The notes below the pieces were generated by a model. It made no database searches. It was given only the letters and a program-made list of their open reading frames with translations, and had not been told where the DNA came from. DNA of 34,251 bases, from NCBI GenBank assembly GCA_946187975.1, contig CAMHTE010000011.1, positions 1 through 34,251 on the forward strand, written 5' to 3'. The DNA comes from an uncultured Bacteroidales bacterium. GTDB taxonomy: Bacteria > Bacteroidota > Bacteroidia > Bacteroidales > UBA932. Both the position numbers and the translations under genes were made by a program. Positions 13,653-22,012 of the stretch are shown here, piece by piece (position 1 is the first letter of the stretch; each line of letters opens with the position of its first letter).

Positions 13653-16577
13653 ATGGACTATACTTCCCTGATGAGAACCCGCATCCGGCGGATACTGCTC
13701 GTTTGCAACAACTACGACAGTTTCACGCTGGAAGAAGACGGGCGCATAGAAGAGCAGATTACTCACGACTATGCCGAGCTTAACCTGAGCAATCCCCCTT
13801 CGATAGTCAGGGCGGAATCGACGGTGGAAGCCCTGTCGCTCGTGGAGGGCGGCAGCCGTTTCGACCTCGTAATTACCATGTACAATGTGGGAGAAGTGGA
13901 CGTGTTCGATTTCTCCCGCAGGATGAAGGGCTTCTGCCCGGACACTCCCGTAGTGCTTCTGACCTCGTTCAGCAAGGAGGTTTACCGTCAGATCGAAACC
14001 GGAGACACCTCCGCCATCGACTACGTCTTCTGCTGGAATAATTCGTCGGAGCTGATAATCACCATAGTCAAACTGCTGGAAGACAGGCTCAACGCCGAAC
14101 ACGACATACTCGACTGCGACGTCCAGGCCATACTGCTCGTGGAGGATTCGGTGCGCTATTATTCCACCTATCTTCCGCTGCTCTACCGGCTTGTGCTGAG
14201 GCAGAATATCGACTCCCTTAAGGACGCCCTCAACGAGAACCAGCAGATACTGCGCAAGCGCGCGAGGCCGAAGATACTGCTCGCAACCAACTACGACGAT
14301 GCTGTCGAACTCTACGAGAAGTATTCCGGCAACCTGCTCGGAGTCATTTCCGACATAGGTTTCGTGCTGCACAAGGGCGACCGTTCCGAGGACGAGAAAC
14401 TGGATGCCGGCGTAGATCTCTGCAGCCTCATACGCTCGCACAATCCCCACATGCCGATACTCATGCAGAGTTCGCAGGAAAGCATGCGGGACGTGGCGGA
14501 ACGCCTGGGGACGGGATTCGTGGTCAAGAAGTCGAAAACCCTCACCCACGACGTCAGCGAGTACATCAGCCGCGAGTTCGGCTTCGGCGACTTTGTGGTG
14601 AAGGACCCGGAAACGGGAGAGGAGGTGGCGCGAGCTTCCGACCTTTACGGCGTAGAACGCCTGCTGGAAAGCATTCCTCTGCAGACGCTGCAGCCCATGC
14701 TGGAACGCAACTACCTGTCGCGCTGGCTACTGGCGAGGGGTATCTTCGATGCAGGATATACCGTCCGGCCTATGACCTTCGACCAGAAGGAGGACCACAG
14801 GGCACGCATCGTGAAGGCCATCCACGACTACCGCATAAACCAGGGCCTGGGCGTGGTGGCACGCTTCGACCCGTCCTCGTACAACGACGCCATACGCTTC
14901 GCCCGCCTGGGCGACGGTTCCCTCGGAGGTAAGGCGCGCGGACTTGCATTCCTCAACCACATCCTTCAGAAATACAATCTCTACGACAAGTGGGAGGGCG
15001 TGCGCGTGCTGGTGCCTCGTACCTTCGTGATTACCAGCAACTTCTTCGACGATTTCATACTTGAGAACGGGCTTCAGTACGTAATCAACTCGGACATCTC
15101 CGACGAGGAAATACTTTCCGAGTTCGTGGCTTCCTCACTTCCGGAGAAGCTTACCGAGGCCCTCAAGGTATTCATCAAGAGTTCCCGCACGCCGCTCGCG
15201 GTACGCTCGTCTTCAAAACTGGAAGACTCCTACTACCAGCCTTTCGCCGGGGTGTACTCCACCTACATGATACCTCGCACCGACAACGACGACCAGCAGC
15301 TCCGGCTTCTGGGCAAGGCCATCAAGAGCGTGTACGCGTCGGTGTACTATGCAGCCAGCAGGGCCTACATTACGGCCACCGCCAACGTTATCTCCGAAGA
15401 AAAGATGTCCATCGTGGTCCAGGAGATCTGCGGAAGCGAGGATTCGGGGTATTTTCTCCCTACCTTCTCGGGTGTGGCCCGTTCGCTCAATTTCTACCCC
15501 GTAGGCAACGAACGTGCGGAAGAAGGGATGGTCAAACTGGCTTACGGACTCGGCAAGGCCGTCGTGGACGGCGAACAGGTGCTGCGCTTCTCGCCGGAAT
15601 ATCCACAGCACGTGCTGCAGACTTCGACACCCGAACTCACTACCCGCGAAACCCAGAATACGGTCTATGCCCTCAACCTGCAGCCTGACCGCTTCAAGAC
15701 CTCGGTCGACGACGCGGTAAACCTTGAGCGCCTGAGCGTGGCCGAGTGCGGGAAGTTCAGGACGCTGAAGCTGGTGGCATCCACCTGGGACCTGGAGAAC
15801 ATGCGCATCGTGGATTCCGCCATACCCAATGGACCGAAGTTTATAACCTTCTCACACATACTGCGGTACAACACCTTCCCGCTGGCGGACATACTCAAAT
15901 GCCTGCTGGACATCGCATCCCGCGAAATGAAGTGCCCGGTGGAGATGGAATTCGCCGCCAACCTCGATGTTCCCCAAGGATATCCTGCCATATTCAACGT
16001 ACTGCAGATTCGTCCGATATCCATTGACAGCCGGAACAGCATAGTGGATTGGAACGGCATCGACGATTCCGGGGCGTTCATACGCTCGGGAAGCGCCCTC
16101 GGCACGGGCTGGACGGAGGGAGTGAAGGACGTGGTTTACCTGAAAGAATCCGCTTTCGATACCGTCCATACCCTGCAGATGGCCGAGGAACTGCGCGCCA
16201 TCAACGCGCGTATGCGCTCGGAAGGAAAAGGCTACGTGCTGATAGGCTACGGACGCTGGGGTTCCAGCATTCCCTCACTCGGAGTACCCGTCAAATGGGG
16301 CGATATCTCGGAGGTGAAGGCGATAGTGGAATGCTGCCTGGAGAACTTCCGGGTAGATCCCAGCCAGGGAACGCACTTCTTCCAGAACATGACCTCGTTC
16401 AACGTTGGGTACATCAACGTGGATCCTTTCGCCAGGGACGATGTCTTCGACCATTCTGCCCTGGATGCAATGGGAGCTGTGGAAGAGACGGAATTCTTCC
16501 GCCATGTGCGCTTCGAAGGCGACCTCCGCATCTGCATCGACGGTCGCGGGAACAGGGCCTTCATAGCGGCTCAGTAA
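13653..16577 (+). CDS. Tandem receiver domain / PEP-pyruvate-binding (PPDK_N) fusion protein
   Basis: This 974-residue protein has two N-terminal CheY-like receiver domains and a C-terminal ATP-binding domain of the pyruvate phosphate dikinase / PEP synthase type. Receiver 1 (about 12-140) appears degenerate, with Met76 where the phosphoacceptor Asp is expected. Receiver 2 (about 158-305) keeps the acidic pair (E164-D165), acceptor Asp234, Ser273/274 and Lys292. The PPDK_N part contains GSLGGKARGLAFL near 424 and TPLAVRSSSKLEDS near 513, ending with LQIRPIS. I see no swivelling phosphohistidine domain or PEP-binding barrel, so it is not a complete dikinase. It is coupled to gdhA by a 1-nt gap. 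Function is unknown; a regulatory phosphotransferase is one possibility. Confidence 0.88.
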   Translation: MDYTSLMRTRIRRILLVCNNYDSFTLEEDGRIEEQITHDYAELNLSNPPSIVRAESTVEALSLVEGGSRFDLVITMYNVGEVDVFDFSRRMKGFCPDTPVVLLTSFSKEVYRQIETGDTSAIDYVFCWNNSSELIITIVKLLEDRLNAEHDILDCDVQAILLVEDSVRYYSTYLPLLYRLVLRQNIDSLKDALNENQQILRKRARPKILLATNYDDAVELYEKYSGNLLGVISDIGFVLHKGDRSEDEKLDAGVDLCSLIRSHNPHMPILMQSSQESMRDVAERLGTGFVVKKSKTLTHDVSEYISREFGFGDFVVKDPETGEEVARASDLYGVERLLESIPLQTLQPMLERNYLSRWLLARGIFDAGYTVRPMTFDQKEDHRARIVKAIHDYRINQGLGVVARFDPSSYNDAIRFARLGDGSLGGKARGLAFLNHILQKYNLYDKWEGVRVLVPRTFVITSNFFDDFILENGLQYVINSDISDEEILSEFVASSLPEKLTEALKVFIKSSRTPLAVRSSSKLEDSYYQPFAGVYSTYMIPRTDNDDQQLRLLGKAIKSVYASVYYAASRAYITATANVISEEKMSIVVQEICGSEDSGYFLPTFSGVARSLNFYPVGNERAEEGMVKLAYGLGKAVVDGEQVLRFSPEYPQHVLQTSTPELTTRETQNTVYALNLQPDRFKTSVDDAVNLERLSVAECGKFRTLKLVASTWDLENMRIVDSAIPNGPKFITFSHILRYNTFPLADILKCLLDIASREMKCPVEMEFAANLDVPQGYPAIFNVLQIRPISIDSRNSIVDWNGIDDSGAFIRSGSALGTGWTEGVKDVVYLKESAFDTVHTLQMAEELRAINARMRSEGKGYVLIGYGRWGSSIPSLGVPVKWGDISEVKAIVECCLENFRVDPSQGTHFFQNMTSFNVGYINVDPFARDDVFDHSALDAMGAVEETEFFRHVRFEGDLRICIDGRGNRAFIAAQ

Positions 16578-16615
16578 TCAGGATAAATAATAAACGGTTT
16601 ACGGCTCCTCCGGGA

Positions 16616-16646
16616 TTGTTTTTCCGAAGGAAAAAAGTTATCTTTG
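16616..16646 (+). promoter_or_regulatory. Promoter of the FAD oxidoreductase/MBL/SusCD operon
   Basis: TATCTTTG at 16639-16646 matches the -7 consensus. A weak -33 candidate (ATTG, TTG at 16616-16618) lies 20 nt before it. The ATG of the first operon gene follows 31 nt after the box. It is the only promoter-like sequence I could find before the 11-gene array. Confidence 0.6.
16619..16635. repeat. Short inverted repeat inside the operon promoter
   Basis: TTTTTCC, GAA, GGAAAAA form a perfect 7-bp inverted repeat sitting between the -33 and -7 elements. It could be an operator, or part of a weak terminator for the preceding receiver/PPDK_N gene; no T-run follows it, which argues against a terminator in this direction. 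Confidence 0.45.
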
Positions 16647-16677
16647 TGAACTTATAACACAAACTGATAACAACAGC

Positions 16678-18150
16678 ATGAACCGTCGTTCATTCCTGAA
16701 GAATGCAGGAGCCGCAGCCCTCGCAGGAGCGGTAGTCCCTTCGATTTATTCCTGTTCCGGAAACAAACTCGCCGGAGGCCGATTCGATATTAAACAGTCT
16801 TACGACACTTCCGTCCTGATCATAGGCGGAGGTCCCGCAGGTGTATGCGCCGCCATCGCATCCGCACGCATGGGCGTGCCCACTATGATCGTGGAGCAGG
16901 GCGGCTGCCTCGGAGGCATGGCCACACGCGGTCTGGTAGCACCGTTCATGACCTGCTACGACGCTCCCGGCGAAATCCAGTGCATACGCGGTATTTTCGG
17001 TGAGATAGTGGACCGCATGGTAGCCCTCGGAGGAGCCATACATCCCAGCGTAGTACGCGCTGGCACGGCTTTCTCGGCCTGGATCACGGCAGGGCACGAC
17101 CATCTGACCCCCTTCGACGCCGAGACCCTCAAACTCGTGCTCGACCGTATGTGCGCGGAGGCTGGAGTAAAGGTGCTGATGCACGCCACTTTCGCAGGCC
17201 CGGTTATGAAGGGCGATGCCGTCCGCGGAGCCGTTCTTCTTACCCGCAAGGGCTTCGAGGAGGTTAGGGCAAAGGTCGTTATCGATGCCACCGGCGACGG
17301 AGACGTGGCCGCGGCCGCCGGAGTTCCCTACGAATTCGGCAACCCCGAGACGGGACGCGTTCAGCCGGCGACCCTCTTCTTCCGCATGAACTGCGTGGAC
17401 AGCAAGAAGCTGGAAGCCGACGTGATGGCCCATATTCACGAGTTCCGCAAGGTGGACGGAGTGAGTTACCGCGCCCTCCACTGGCACGTGCTCAAGGCGG
17501 AAGCCGCCGGAGAGTGGGACATCGCCCGCAAATCCGTCAATATATACCGCGGCGTGCGCGAAGACGAATGGGCTGTCAACTGCTCCCGCATCGCGGGGGT
17601 GGACTCCACCGATTCCGAGAGCCTTACTGCCGCCGAAGCCGAGGGACGCCGCCAGGTGCGCGAACTGATGGACTTCTTCCATAAGTACGTACCCGGATGC
17701 GAGAACGCCGCCCTGATGTCGTCCGCATCCACCATGGGCATACGCGAGAGCCGTCACATTGCGGGAGAATACCTGCTCACGGCCGATGACCTCCTGAACT
17801 GCAGCGTGCCCGAAGACAGCATACTCCTGGCATCCAACTCCGTTGACGTTCACGGGCGCAACAGCAACATGGGCACTGAATACAAGACTATCAGCGGAGG
17901 GCGCTGGTACGGGGTTCCCTACCGCTCGCTCCTCCCGAAGGATGCCGAAGGCCTGCTGCTCGCAGGGCGCTGCCTCTCCGCGACTTCCGACGCCGCAGGC
18001 GCCGTGAGGGTAATGCCTCCGTGCATGGCCATGGGCGAAGCCGCAGGAACCGCAGCGGCGCTCGCCGTCCTCGGAGGACTCACTCCCAAGACGGTCGATA
18101 CCGGCGAACTCACCTCGAAACTCAAGGCCGCGGGGGCCTTCCTCGGATAA
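16678..18150 (+). CDS. Tat-exported FAD-dependent oxidoreductase lipoprotein 1
   Basis: This 490-residue protein begins with a twin-arginine signal (NRRSFLKNAG) and a lipobox ending at Cys26 (IYSC), so it is probably exported folded with its cofactor and then lipid-anchored. Residues 46-58 are the FAD dinucleotide motif VLIIGGGPAGVCA, followed by GGCLGGMATRGLVAPF. VIDATGDGD lies near 201 and the C-terminal LLLAGRCLSA...RVMPPCMAMGEAAGTAAAL near 423-460. This is the FAD_oxidored (PF12831-like) family, members of which occur in Bacteroidota carbohydrate loci, often mislabelled xanthan lyase. The substrate is unknown. It is about 60% identical by eye to the gene at 20504. Confidence 0.9.
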   Translation: MNRRSFLKNAGAAALAGAVVPSIYSCSGNKLAGGRFDIKQSYDTSVLIIGGGPAGVCAAIASARMGVPTMIVEQGGCLGGMATRGLVAPFMTCYDAPGEIQCIRGIFGEIVDRMVALGGAIHPSVVRAGTAFSAWITAGHDHLTPFDAETLKLVLDRMCAEAGVKVLMHATFAGPVMKGDAVRGAVLLTRKGFEEVRAKVVIDATGDGDVAAAAGVPYEFGNPETGRVQPATLFFRMNCVDSKKLEADVMAHIHEFRKVDGVSYRALHWHVLKAEAAGEWDIARKSVNIYRGVREDEWAVNCSRIAGVDSTDSESLTAAEAEGRRQVRELMDFFHKYVPGCENAALMSSASTMGIRESRHIAGEYLLTADDLLNCSVPEDSILLASNSVDVHGRNSNMGTEYKTISGGRWYGVPYRSLLPKDAEGLLLAGRCLSATSDAAGAVRVMPPCMAMGEAAGTAAALAVLGGLTPKTVDTGELTSKLKAAGAFLG

Positions 18151-18155
18151 CGGCC

Positions 18156-19121
18156 ATGAAGAAGCTTCTTTCGTTATTCGCTGCCATGTCGGTCTGCCTC
18201 GTTTCCGGGGCGCAGGCAGTGCTGCCTCCTTTCGAAGACGACGCCGACATATCGGTTTTCATAGCCAAGCAGGGTCGAGGCCGCGCACAGCAGGGCATGG
18301 ACGTCTACGGACGCTATATCTTCTCCCTGGAGGACGGCGGTCACGTGAACGTTTACGACTTCCGCAAGGCTGACCCGGTTCCGGTAGCAGGTTTCGAACT
18401 GGCTTCTTCCGCAAAGGACAACCACGCCAACAACGCCGAATTCGGACTTGAGAAAAAGAAGGGAGCGTCCTTCCCCCTGCTCTACATATCAATAGGTAAG
18501 GTTGGATGTGAGCTGGAATGGACATGCTACGTTGAGAGCATCACCCGCAAGCACGGCAAATGGAGCAGCGAACTCGCACAGACCATCATCCTGGACCACT
18601 GCGAAGGATGGGAAGAGGCCGGTTATACCGCAATCTTCGGTTCTCCCAGCTGGCTGGTCGACCGCGAAGGCGGCTGCCTCTGGACCTTCTCCGCCATCAG
18701 GCGCACCACCCCGCAGATCACTCCCGATCCTACCACCAACCTTTACGTGGCCACCAAGTTCCGCATACCCAAGCTATCCGAAGGACCCGTCGTCCACTTC
18801 GGTGCTACCGACATACTCGCCCAGGTAACCTTCCCTTCCGACATAGGCTTCACCCAGGCGGGATGCATGCGTGACGGACTTATCTACTACTGCTTCGGCG
18901 TGGGCAACCGTTCCGATACCCGCCCAGCCGGTCTCAGGGTTTACGACACGGCTACCGGAAAGGTGGTTGCGCGCTACAATCTGAAAGAGACCGTTCTGCA
19001 GGAACCGGAAGACGTCTTCATAAAGGACGGATGGATCTACCTGAACGGCAATACCCCTTCCAAGGGAAGCATAGTTCCCAATATCTACAGGATTTCCATG
19101 CCTAAACACACGGAAAAATGA
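18156..19121 (+). CDS. Secreted protein of unknown function, possible beta-propeller
   Basis: This 321-residue protein begins MKKLLSLFAAMSVCLVSGAQA, a cleavable signal peptide with no lipobox Cys at the expected place. The mature part reads QGMDVYGRYIFSLEDGGHVNVYDF, later AGCMRDGLIYYCFGVGN and LRVYDTATGKVVARYNL, then DVFIKDGWIYLNG. These alternating GxxYV / W-I-Y-L strands resemble propeller blades, but I cannot assign a family. It lies 5 nt behind FAD oxidoreductase 1 and overlaps the following MBL gene by 4 bases (ATGA), so it is firmly part of the operon. A role as periplasmic or secreted binding protein is only a guess. The start at 18156 was chosen for the signal peptide. Confidence 0.8.
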   Translation: MKKLLSLFAAMSVCLVSGAQAVLPPFEDDADISVFIAKQGRGRAQQGMDVYGRYIFSLEDGGHVNVYDFRKADPVPVAGFELASSAKDNHANNAEFGLEKKKGASFPLLYISIGKVGCELEWTCYVESITRKHGKWSSELAQTIILDHCEGWEEAGYTAIFGSPSWLVDREGGCLWTFSAIRRTTPQITPDPTTNLYVATKFRIPKLSEGPVVHFGATDILAQVTFPSDIGFTQAGCMRDGLIYYCFGVGNRSDTRPAGLRVYDTATGKVVARYNLKETVLQEPEDVFIKDGWIYLNGNTPSKGSIVPNIYRISMPKHTEK

Positions 19122-20500
19122 GAAAGCACATGGTATCGGTACTATTGGTAATTGCGGCATTGTTTGCCGGCTGCGGCGAAAAGGCGTCCACCACTCCGTC
19201 GGACCAGCCCGACCCGACCGACTACCGCATCGAGAAGGCCGGCAGCGCCGTCACTCCCTGGCAGGAAGGTGAACTCGACATACATTTCATCAACACCACC
19301 ACGGGCGAATGCGTTTTCATGGTTTTCCCTGATGGGACGCAGATGCTCATAGACGCCGCAGGCTCGCTTGCAGCCACGGGGACGGTGGGTAGCACCACCA
19401 ACACCGGCATACGCAGCCGCTGGGACCCGACCGTCGACGCTTCCTGGAGACCGGCCCCGTTCATCGCCTCCTACATACGCAAGGTTATGGCATGGACCGG
19501 CAACGATACGGTTGATTACGCCCTGGTGACCCACTTCCACAACGACCACTTCGGCGGCTACTCAACAAAACTGCCCGTATCGGACAAATCGTCCACTTAC
19601 CGCAAGCAGAGCATGCCCGAGCTAATGGACCTGCTGCCTTTCGGAAAACTTATGGACAGGGGATATCCCGACTACAACTATCCTTTCGACATGCGCACAA
19701 AGGCAAGCAATGCCGACGGGGTGGACAATTACGTCAAGGCCGTGCTCTGGCACGTGGCTAACACCGGCCTCAAGGCCGAGAAGTTCACGGCCGGGTCGGC
19801 CGGTCAGATCACCCTGCTCCGCAAGGCAGGGGACTATCCCGACTTCGAGGTACGAAACATAGCGGTCAACGGCGAAATCTGGGACGGCGGCGAGACAGGC
19901 ACAGCCACCGCAACCTTCCCCCCACTTTCCGAGATAAGCGTCGCCAATCCGGCCAGCGTTGCCAACGAAGACAACTGCCCCGAGGAGAACCACTGCAGCT
20001 GCGTGCTCAAGGTTCGCTACGGGGCTTTCGATTTCTTTGCCGGGGGCGACTCCCAGTACGACGGCATGTCGTACAAAATTTGGAAGGACATGGAAACGCC
20101 CGTGGCGAAGGCTGCCGGACCGGTGGACGTAATGAAGGCCGACCATCACGGGGTTACCAACACCAACGGCCACGGATTCAAATCTTCCGTTACAGGAAAG
20201 ACGGCCGAGGCCCTCAGATATCTGCAGCCGAGGGTTTGGGTAGTGAACAGCTGGACCGACGGACATCCCAGGCAGAAGGTTTACGAGGGCGTTACCAACT
20301 ACATGCCTGCAATGGACATTTATATAACCAACACCTGCGACGCAATGTCGGCTTACGCCAATGCCGGACGGGTGACGGGAAGCAACGGCCATGTGCTGGT
20401 AAGGGTTTACAAGGGAGGAGCGAAGTACCGCGTATGCGTGCTCTCCGATTCCGATGGAGCCATGACAGTGCGTAGGACGATGCTTTATAATTCGAGATAA
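19118..20500 (+). CDS. MBL-fold (ComEC-type) lipoprotein 1
   Basis: This 460-residue protein has a lipoprotein signal (LFAGC, Cys19) and a metallo-beta-lactamase fold. Strand LDIHFIN leads into PDGTQMLIDAAG near 71-82; the metal-binding motif HFHNDH is at residues 139-144; GGDSQYDG supplies the later Asp; and KADHHGVTNTNG supplies the HH-G motif. Together these match the COG2333/ComEC C-terminal type of MBL domain, not class B lactamases or glyoxalases. It is the most divergent of the four paralogues in this operon, and lacks the GVPSKP block of the others. It lies between the two FAD oxidoreductases. Substrate is unknown. Confidence 0.88.
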   Translation: MRKHMVSVLLVIAALFAGCGEKASTTPSDQPDPTDYRIEKAGSAVTPWQEGELDIHFINTTTGECVFMVFPDGTQMLIDAAGSLAATGTVGSTTNTGIRSRWDPTVDASWRPAPFIASYIRKVMAWTGNDTVDYALVTHFHNDHFGGYSTKLPVSDKSSTYRKQSMPELMDLLPFGKLMDRGYPDYNYPFDMRTKASNADGVDNYVKAVLWHVANTGLKAEKFTAGSAGQITLLRKAGDYPDFEVRNIAVNGEIWDGGETGTATATFPPLSEISVANPASVANEDNCPEENHCSCVLKVRYGAFDFFAGGDSQYDGMSYKIWKDMETPVAKAAGPVDVMKADHHGVTNTNGHGFKSSVTGKTAEALRYLQPRVWVVNSWTDGHPRQKVYEGVTNYMPAMDIYITNTCDAMSAYANAGRVTGSNGHVLVRVYKGGAKYRVCVLSDSDGAMTVRRTMLYNSR

Positions 20501-20503
20501 AAC

Positions 20504-21979
20504 ATGAAGAGACGCGAATTCCTTACAAAGGCCGGAATGATGGTGGCCGCCGGAGCGGCAGCACCCCTGCTGGAGAGTTGCAAGAGTTCCTGGATCCTGC
20601 CCGCAGGGGCGGAGATTAAGGCCAAGGAATCCTACGCCTGCGACCTGCTGGTCGTAGGAGGAGGCCCCTCCGGAGTCTGCGCGGCGGTCGCCGCGGCAAG
20701 GCTCGGGGCCAAGGTGATGCTGGTAGATTCCGGCAACTGCCTTGGCGGAATGGGGACCAAGGGGCTTGTGGGACCTTTCATGACCTGCTACGACGCCAAG
20801 GGCGAGAACATGATAATCCGCGGGCTCTTCGAAGAGGTAGTGGACCGCCTGATAGAGGTAGGAGGAGCCATCCATCCTTCCGTAATACGCCAGGGTACGG
20901 AGTTTACCGCATGGATCAGCGAAGGACACGACCACTGCACCCCCTTCGATCCCGAACTGCTAAAGGTGGTTTACGACCATATGTGTCGCGAAGCAGGAGT
21001 CAAGGTTCTGTATAACAGCGTGTTCGCCAGCCCCGTAATGAAGGGCGACCGCATCCGCGGAGGCATCTTCCTGACTCCGTCCGGTCTGGAAAGGGCGGAT
21101 GCCCGCATGGTGATAGACGCCACGGGCGACGGTACCGTTGCTTTCCGCGCAGGAGTGCCCTGCGTATTCGGCGACCCCGCGAACAACAGGGTACAGCCGG
21201 CATCGCTCTTTTTCCGCATGAACAACGTGGACACCTGCCGCCTCATCGGCGAAGTGGTGCCCCATCTCCCGGAATTCCGCCGGGTAAACGGCGTCAGCTA
21301 CCGCTGTCTGCATTGGAGGGTAGCCGAAGCCGAAGCGGCAGGCGAGTGGGACCTCGCACGTAAGTCCGTCAACATCTGGCGTTCGGTCGAGAAGGACCAG
21401 TGGGTGGTTAACTGCACCCGCATTCACGGGGTTGACGCCACCGATGCCGAGAATCTCTCGGCCGCCGAGGAAGAAGGCCGCCGTCAGGTGCAGGAACTCA
21501 TGCACTTCTTCCATAAATACGTGCCCGGATGCGAAAGGGCCACACTGATGGGGACAGGCTCGGTGATGGGTATTCGCGAGAGCCGCCACGTGCAGGGCGA
21601 CTTCGTCCTCCCCGTGGAGAGCCTCATCGAAGGAGTCATGTACGACGACCGCATCCTGCTGAGCGCCAATTCTATAGACGTCCACGGGGCCATGGGCGGC
21701 CCTGCGGGCGGACTCTATATGCCCATACAGAAAGATAAATACAGCGTGCCGTACAGGGCGCTCCTGCCTTCCCGGGTGAAGGGGCTCCTGCTTGCCGGGC
21801 GCTGCATCAGCGCCGATTCCGCCGCCGCCGGGGCCATCCGGGTGATGCCTCCAGCCATGGCTATAGGCCAGGCCGCCGGAACCGCCGCGGCACTATGCCT
21901 CAAAGCCGGAATCGAACCGGCCTCACTCGATTACGCCGACCTCAGGGATGCATTGCTTAAGGGAGGCGCCTGCCTGTAA
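20504..21979 (+). CDS. Tat-exported FAD-dependent oxidoreductase lipoprotein 2
   Basis: This 491-residue protein is a close paralogue of the gene at 16678. It has a twin-arginine signal (KRREFLTKAG) and lipobox LLESC (Cys26), FAD motif LLVVGGGPSGVCA near 47, VIDATGDGT, and a C-terminal LLLAGRCISA...RVMPPAMAIGQAAGTAAAL. Most differences lie in the segments between these blocks, for example around 390-410, where it reads HGAMGGPAGGLYM. The pair may act on different ends or epimers of one substrate, or form a complex. It follows MBL 1 by 3 nt and precedes susC by 33 nt. Catalytic residues are not identifiable from sequence alone. Confidence 0.9.
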   Translation: MKRREFLTKAGMMVAAGAAAPLLESCKSSWILPAGAEIKAKESYACDLLVVGGGPSGVCAAVAAARLGAKVMLVDSGNCLGGMGTKGLVGPFMTCYDAKGENMIIRGLFEEVVDRLIEVGGAIHPSVIRQGTEFTAWISEGHDHCTPFDPELLKVVYDHMCREAGVKVLYNSVFASPVMKGDRIRGGIFLTPSGLERADARMVIDATGDGTVAFRAGVPCVFGDPANNRVQPASLFFRMNNVDTCRLIGEVVPHLPEFRRVNGVSYRCLHWRVAEAEAAGEWDLARKSVNIWRSVEKDQWVVNCTRIHGVDATDAENLSAAEEEGRRQVQELMHFFHKYVPGCERATLMGTGSVMGIRESRHVQGDFVLPVESLIEGVMYDDRILLSANSIDVHGAMGGPAGGLYMPIQKDKYSVPYRALLPSRVKGLLLAGRCISADSAAAGAIRVMPPAMAIGQAAGTAAALCLKAGIEPASLDYADLRDALLKGGACL

Positions 21980-22012
21980 ACAACTATTTTATTATACACA
22001 AAAATCACATCT

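Noticed and set aside
13653..16577. Complete pyruvate phosphate dikinase or PEP synthase.
   Set aside because: The phosphohistidine swivelling domain and PEP-binding barrel are not seen, and the N-terminus holds receiver domains instead.
16678..21979. Calling the two FAD proteins xanthan lyases, as databases sometimes do.
   Set aside because: They have a GxGxxG FAD site and the FAD_oxidored C-terminal block, with no polysaccharide lyase fold signature.
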